Assembly (NCBI GenBank): GCA_030688315.1
Contig: JAUYIT010000030.1
Location: 1-58,261 of the forward strand
Direction of reading: 5' to 3'
Origin: Candidatus Komeilibacteria bacterium
Lineage (GTDB): Bacteria > Patescibacteriota > Patescibacteriia > UBA1558 > UBA10009
DNA length: 58,261 nt
Within the stretch, counting starts at the first letter, position 1, and each line of letters starts with the position of its first letter. Below, one piece after another: positions 54,528-58,261 of this stretch. The position numbers and the translations under genes are program-made. Below the pieces are notes generated by a model. That model was not told the DNA's origin. It was given only the letters and a program-made list of their open reading frames with translations, and did not search any database.

Positions 54528-55804
54528 TTCCGGCATTAGTCCAGTGGGAATTGACCGAGCGATGCAATTATCGCTGTCAGCATTGCTACCGGTTGGATAC
54601 AACCGGCGCTCCGGGACCCGCGCAAGAACTGAGCGACGGGCAAATGTGGCAAATCGCCCGCAAATTGATTGAGAACCGGCTGTTTTTTGTGACTTTAACC
54701 GGCGGAGAGCCGCTGGTTAGGAAAAATCTGGCTGTTGATTTGTGCCGTTTTTTGACAGAAAACGGCGTCAGGGTTTCGCTGAACACCAACTTACTCCTAA
54801 TGGATGAGGTGTCGTTCGGCAAATTCCAGTTGCGAGGACTGTTGATTTCCTGTCCGTCAGCCAATCCGGTTCTGTACCGCTTGGTTACCGGCAATGGCGA
54901 TTACCGGAGGTTTGAACGAAAACTGAAATTCGTTCTTTCTTCCGCCGCTCATTGCACGGTCAATATGGTCGTCAATCGCCTTAACTTAGGCGATATCCGC
55001 GCCACGGCTCTCAAACTGGCCAAACTCGGCGTCAAATCTTTTGCCGCGACTCCGGTCAGTTTAAATCCTCGCGCGCCGCGGCCGGATCTGCTATTATCCC
55101 TGGAAGAACTGCGAGGGGTTTTGGAAGATTTGATCTGGGTTAATCAGGAGCTGGGTCTGGAGGTTGATGTTATGGAAGCCCTGCCAAAATGCGCCATTCC
55201 CGTCAGGGCTTTTGAATTAAAACTGCCTTTTATCGGACGTTCCTGTTTTGCGGGCAAGCGCAATGGAACAATTTCGCCAGCGGGCGAGGTCAGGCCATGC
55301 GGACATAACCCTAACAGTTTCGGCAACATTTTAAAGGAGGAGGTGTCGGATATTTGGGAGCGACTTGGAAACTGGCGGGAAAATACCGGCAACCATCACC
55401 GCAATTGCCTGGCTTGCGATATCCAAAGCAGTTGCGACGGCGGTTGTAGGTTTAGCGGACATCCTCAAGATCCTTCAGCCGTTACGGTTCAAAAGTATTT
55501 AGAGGTTTCTCCTGCTTCCAACCGCTGCTCGGCGCAAATTTTATTCACGCCCCAAACAATAGTCCGGCCTTACCGCCAGATCTTGGCCCGCCGCGAAGGC
55601 GATAATTGGCTGTTATGCTCAAATTCGCCCAGAAATTTGCTGACGGTCAATCAGGATTTGTACGGGTTTATTCTTCAAACCCGCCAAATTCAACCCACCG
55701 CCATAGCCGATCTGGCTGAAAATTTCGGATCTAACTTCAATGATCCTGATTTCCAATCGGTCATGACGACCCTGATTTCCAAGTCGTACTTCCTGGTTTG
55801 CTGA
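54524..55804 (+). CDS. Radical SAM/SPASM peptide maturase with C-terminal PqqD-like domain
   Basis: GTG start; ELTERCNYRCQHCYR gives the CxxxCxxC [4Fe-4S]-SAM site, and TLTGGEPLVRK the GGE motif. Residues ~245-320 form a SPASM region, RSCFAGKRNGTISPAGEVRPCGHN ... NCLACDIQSSCDGGCRFSG, with Cys ligands for auxiliary clusters. The last ~75 residues (REGDNWLLCSNSPRNLLTVNQDLYGFILQ...) resemble a PqqD/RRE winged-helix that would bind the leader. The precursor carries Cys-Asp repeats, so thioether or related C-X crosslinking is expected. Radical SAM/SPASM identity is secure; product chemistry is inferred. Confidence 0.9.
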   Translation: MIPALVQWELTERCNYRCQHCYRLDTTGAPGPAQELSDGQMWQIARKLIENRLFFVTLTGGEPLVRKNLAVDLCRFLTENGVRVSLNTNLLLMDEVSFGKFQLRGLLISCPSANPVLYRLVTGNGDYRRFERKLKFVLSSAAHCTVNMVVNRLNLGDIRATALKLAKLGVKSFAATPVSLNPRAPRPDLLLSLEELRGVLEDLIWVNQELGLEVDVMEALPKCAIPVRAFELKLPFIGRSCFAGKRNGTISPAGEVRPCGHNPNSFGNILKEEVSDIWERLGNWRENTGNHHRNCLACDIQSSCDGGCRFSGHPQDPSAVTVQKYLEVSPASNRCSAQILFTPQTIVRPYRQILARREGDNWLLCSNSPRNLLTVNQDLYGFILQTRQIQPTAIADLAENFGSNFNDPDFQSVMTTLISKSYFLVC

Positions 55805-55851
55805 ATTTCATCAAACAGAAGCGCGAATATCAGAACGGGCATCAAACAATC

Positions 55852-55882
55852 CGGCGTTTAGCAATAGACGCCGATTTTTTTT
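55852..55882 (+). terminator. Terminator after the radical SAM gene
   Basis: CGGCGT and ACGCCG around TTAGCAATAG, followed by eight Ts. Confidence 0.85.
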
Positions 55883-55888
55883 ACGCGT

Positions 55889-55987
55889 TTGACATAAATC
55901 GGAGTTAGTTTTATACTTTAAATAATTGAATATTAAGGGTCAAACAACCCGTAGCAATACGGACCTAGTTTGACCTTTATTTTTTTA
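55889..55987 (+). ncRNA. Promoter-hairpin-terminator cassette, copy B
   Basis: TTGACA (55889-55894), 17-nt spacer, TATACT (55912-55917). GGGTCAAAC...CCGTA-GCAA-TACGG...GTTTGACC, then TTTATTTTTTT. It precedes the RHS-type gene by ~25 nt, so it could be a leader there rather than a free RNA. Near-identical to copy A from the -10 to the first hairpin strand. Confidence 0.6.
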
Positions 55988-56008
55988 CCAAAATAAGCCA
56001 TAATTAAC

Positions 56009-56911
56009 ATGAAAAAAACAATAATTTTAGCCCTTTTAGCTCTTTTCATCATTACGCCCTTTAGCCAGGTTTTGGCTGTGGGAACAGACTACCGCTATAC
56101 CAGCAAGCCCTATGACGCCAATACCAACCTTTATTATTACGGCCAAAGGTATTACGATCCCATGTCCGGCCGTTTTACCCAGCCCGATCCGGTTTCCAAC
56201 AACCTCGCCAATCCGCAAAAGTTAAAGCAATCCACCGGTCAAGATTTACAACAATTTCTTCAAAATCCTCAAGCGTTTAATGAGTATAGTTATACCCAGA
56301 ATAATCCGATAAAGTATATTGACCCCGAGGGCGAATCAATTAGGCAAGTTATAAGGGGAGAGCAATCATTACCTGAATATCAGATTGAAATAGGTGAAGG
56401 CGCTGAGGTTCTTTACAATCAAGGAGGTGCTTGGAAAGCCGCGATGGATTATCCAGTTGTTACTGGAGCTACAGTTGGAATCGGCGGAGGTTTATTAGCA
56501 AAAGGCCTTGTCGTCGGGGTAGGGGTATTAAGAGGATTTGCAGCTTTAGCAGGTTTTTTGGGTGGTTCTAATTTTAATGTTTCGAAAGAATTTAGCAAAT
56601 TGAGTAAGATTGCAAGGGGTGCTTATGATATTGCTAAAAGTGGCGGCACAAATTATAAAATGATAGAAAATGCAAAAAAGCTCAAAATGACAGTTGAGCA
56701 GGTACAGCAGAGTATTAATAGCTTAGAACAAAAGGCCATTGAGCATTTGTATCGTATTAAGGATCCGTCAACCTATTCAAATTATCAAGAGTTTGCTTCT
56801 AAAACAGTAGAACAGCAGAAAATCTATTTGGGTAACTGGCACAAGCAGGCTGAAAACTTTTTAAAGCAAGCTGAGGTTTGGAAAGGGTATTTAAATGAGT
56901 TAACAAAATAA
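56009..56911 (+). CDS. Secreted mini-RHS protein with C-terminal toxin-like region
   Basis: A signal peptide (TIILALLALFIITPFSQVLA) leads straight into an RHS-associated core: YDANTNLYYYGQRYYDPMSGRFTQPDPVSN and NEYSYTQNNPIKYIDPEGE. The thousands of residues of RHS/YD repeats that normally precede the core are absent. After it, ~190 residues of variable sequence include a hydrophobic stretch (VVTGATVGIGGGLLAKGLVVGVGVLRGFAALAGFLGG) and a helical Lys/Glu-rich C-terminus. That is the position of the toxin in polymorphic RHS toxins. The following gene may be its immunity protein. Activity cannot be predicted. Confidence 0.75.
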   Translation: MKKTIILALLALFIITPFSQVLAVGTDYRYTSKPYDANTNLYYYGQRYYDPMSGRFTQPDPVSNNLANPQKLKQSTGQDLQQFLQNPQAFNEYSYTQNNPIKYIDPEGESIRQVIRGEQSLPEYQIEIGEGAEVLYNQGGAWKAAMDYPVVTGATVGIGGGLLAKGLVVGVGVLRGFAALAGFLGGSNFNVSKEFSKLSKIARGAYDIAKSGGTNYKMIENAKKLKMTVEQVQQSINSLEQKAIEHLYRIKDPSTYSNYQEFASKTVEQQKIYLGNWHKQAENFLKQAEVWKGYLNELTK

Positions 56912-56921
56912 TTTTTTATTT

Positions 56922-57395
56922 ATGGATTATCTTGGTAAGTTGTTACTACGAAAGGTATATTACCTTTCTATTAAAGATTTTAATGATTTATTTATTAAAG
57001 ATTTGCCTGATAAAAACTGGCTTGTTTTTGTCTTTTCAGATGAAAGAAGTCCATCTTTGTTAAATGAATTAGCCGAGGTATGTTTAACAAGGAGCGTTCT
57101 TTATGTATGTACATCTGGAAAGTCTAATCAGTTAATTCATGATATTTTTGATAAAGTTATTATTGAAAATAAAAATAATCCAAAAGTAGATAAAGATATT
57201 TTAACGACTTGGAATGAAAATTTTGAGGAAGAATTTTGGTTCGCTATCGTTGCGGCATACCATCCTTATAAGGATATTAATTCTGTTGTTTGTATTGATC
57301 TCGGTTTAAATAAAAAAGAAAAAATTAAAACATTGATTAATAAAATTAATTCAGGATGGCTACCTGAAAAAAATAAACATGTTAAAAAAGATTGA
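56922..57395 (+). CDS. Candidate immunity protein (157 aa)
   Basis: The gene follows the RHS gene after 10 nt. The soluble acidic/mixed protein (NWLVFVFSDERSPSLLNELAEVCLTRSVLYVCTSGKS ... EEFWFAIVAAYHPYKDINSVVCIDLGLNKKEKI) has no recognised domain and a composition unlike the housekeeping part. Location and cytosolic nature fit an immunity protein for the upstream toxin, which is an inference from context. It overlaps the start of the next gene by 17 nt. Confidence 0.5.
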   Translation: MDYLGKLLLRKVYYLSIKDFNDLFIKDLPDKNWLVFVFSDERSPSLLNELAEVCLTRSVLYVCTSGKSNQLIHDIFDKVIIENKNNPKVDKDILTTWNENFEEEFWFAIVAAYHPYKDINSVVCIDLGLNKKEKIKTLINKINSGWLPEKNKHVKKD

Positions 57396-57795
57396 TAAAT
57401 CAAAATTTCCTAAACCCGCGCAGCGTTGGTCATTTTCTGTTTTTTTCGTTTATCCGGTTTTTGTGATTGCCAACAAACTTTGGAAATTTTTGTATATTTA
57501 TCTAGCCGTTAATTTAATCAATTTTATCGCTTTGTTTTCCGGGTTGGATAAACACATAGTCAATTTGGTTTCCATTTTTACGTTTATTGTTTTGTTGTTT
57601 TTTACTATTTATCTGGTTATCTATGGTCGTGCTTTGGCCTGGCAAAAACTTGGCTATAAAGTTGATGAACAAGGTATAGCAAAGTTTAAATTCAGGCAAA
57701 GGTTCGTTTTGTATATTAATATAATTCTTATCGGTCTGTTGGTTATCTATTTTTGGTCCGGTCTGGAGTATGGTTATGTTATTAGCGGTCTATAA
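57379..57795 (+). CDS. Small multi-pass membrane protein (138 aa), DUF2628-like
   Basis: Three to four hydrophobic helices (FVIANKLWKFLYIYLAVNLINFIALF, VSIFTFIVLLFFTIYLVIYG, FVLYINIILIGLLVIYFW) and the segment GRALAWQKLGYKVDEQG recall DUF2628-type proteins. It starts inside the preceding gene, so it is co-transcribed with the RHS toxin-like locus; a part in immunity or transport is possible but unsupported. Confidence 0.5.
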   Translation: MLKKIDKSKFPKPAQRWSFSVFFVYPVFVIANKLWKFLYIYLAVNLINFIALFSGLDKHIVNLVSIFTFIVLLFFTIYLVIYGRALAWQKLGYKVDEQGIAKFKFRQRFVLYINIILIGLLVIYFWSGLEYGYVISGL

Positions 57796-57804
57796 AATTT
57801 ATAT

Positions 57805-57840
57805 CGGTGTTTAAAAGGGCTGAAAATCAGCCCTTTTGTG
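57805..57840 (+). terminator. Terminator after the membrane protein gene
   Basis: AAAGGGCTGA-AAA-TCAGCCCTTTT stem with a short T-run. Confidence 0.8.
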
Positions 57841-57906
57841 GTTGCTAGTCAAAACAATAATATTATTATATAATATATTCAGTTTAAATCAGTTAATTTA
57901 GGTAGT

Positions 57907-58261
57907 ATGACCATAAAATTCATTGCCACCATTGTTATTGCTTTGCTTAATATTTTTTTAGGTATATTTATCTATAAAAGGAATAGTCAAAATCCTGGTA
58001 ATATTAATTTTGCGGCAATGTGCGTAAGTGGCGGACTATGGGCTGTTTTTATGGCTTTTTTATATTTTATTGATAGTAATCAAATTTTGAACTACATGTT
58101 AAAGGGAACTTACGCCTTTGCGATTTTTGTCCCATTGTTTTATTTATTATTTGCTTACCATTATCCGTATAGATTGTGGAATTATCCGCCCTTCCTTATT
58201 AGAGCAATTATCGCGATAACATTAATATTAGAAATTTGTTTTCTTAGTGGATTTTTGAATT
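57907..58261 (+). CDS. Second 7TM sensor-domain protein (3'-truncated by window end)
   Basis: The frame from ATG 57907 is open to the last base (118 residues seen). It starts FIATIVIALLNIFLGIFIYKRNS, has a second and third membrane helix and FYLLFAYHYPYRLWNYPPFLIRA, the same inter-helix HYPY/HFPYP motif as the protein at 52767. Whether a kinase or other output domain follows lies outside the window. Confidence 0.65.
   Translation, partial: MTIKFIATIVIALLNIFLGIFIYKRNSQNPGNINFAAMCVSGGLWAVFMAFLYFIDSNQILNYMLKGTYAFAIFVPLFYLLFAYHYPYRLWNYPPFLIRAIIAITLILEICFLSGFLN

Noticed and set aside
46624..58261. Accessory region as an integrated mobile element
   Set aside because: No integrase, transposase, tRNA-end duplication or conjugation gene is visible; only the cassette repeats around the RiPP genes suggest local mobility.
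1..58261. Alternative genetic code (UGA sense codon)
   Set aside because: Several well-defined genes end in TGA at the expected family length (GAPDH, L,D-transpeptidase, ATP-grasp), so UGA is a stop here.

Overview
The window looks like a chromosomal segment of a Candidate Phyla Radiation (Patescibacteria) bacterium, most likely Parcubacteria-like. The reasons are compact single-copy housekeeping genes, short EF-Ts, a baseplate-J-like membrane-anchored protein, a lone pseudopilin, an RNHCP zinc protein, lone 7TM sensor domains and many unrecognised small proteins. TGA is used as a stop codon (ATP-grasp, L,D-transpeptidase, GAPDH, metallopeptidase genes), so this is not the UGA-glycine code of Gracilibacteria/SR1. 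Lineage is inferred from gene content only.

Layout. 1-1.7 kb: nusG-rplK-rplA. 1.8-9.7 kb: a nearly complete dTMP supply set (dCMP deaminase, dUTPase, DHFR, ThyA, dTMP kinase), interrupted by a YerC/HisR-type repressor, a His leader peptide, an aspartoacylase-like deacylase and an ATP-grasp protein. 9.8-15.9 kb: gatB, an L,D-transpeptidase, an AsnRS-like protein behind a leader ORF, a CapA-like protein, tRNA-Arg and miaA. 15.9-29.7 kb: thrS behind a T-box, dnaE, rodA/ftsW, bL25, prmC, prfA, bL31. 29.8-36 kb: trpR with a trp-type operator and a Trp leader peptide, rpsB-tsf-pyrH-gap, and proC behind a Pro leader peptide. 36-46.6 kb: a 1603-residue phosphatase fusion, a minus-strand kinase/vWA operon and an asparaginase-like pair. 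46.6-58 kb: accessory genes, namely a sulfotransferase-FGE-HAD fusion with APS kinase, lipid-related enzymes, a radical-SAM RiPP cluster and a small RHS toxin-like locus.

Two themes stand out. First, amino-acid supply appears to be sensed repeatedly by RNA: leader peptides carrying His, Trp, Pro and (less certainly) Asn codons sit before alternative hairpins or terminators, a compact Thr T-box precedes thrS, and two TrpR-family repressors head two of these units. Second, at 53.6-55.8 kb there is a RiPP pathway whose precursor, a 47-codon ORF with a perfect Shine-Dalgarno, ends in five Cys-Asp repeats. It is followed by an HExxH metallopeptidase and a radical SAM/SPASM protein with a PqqD-like tail. 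The cluster is bracketed by near-identical promoter-hairpin direct repeats.

Dispersed palindromic repeats (four copies of a CATTGCGAG-type element, plus smaller perfect palindromes) punctuate the housekeeping part. All assignments come from reading the sequence; no database search was run.
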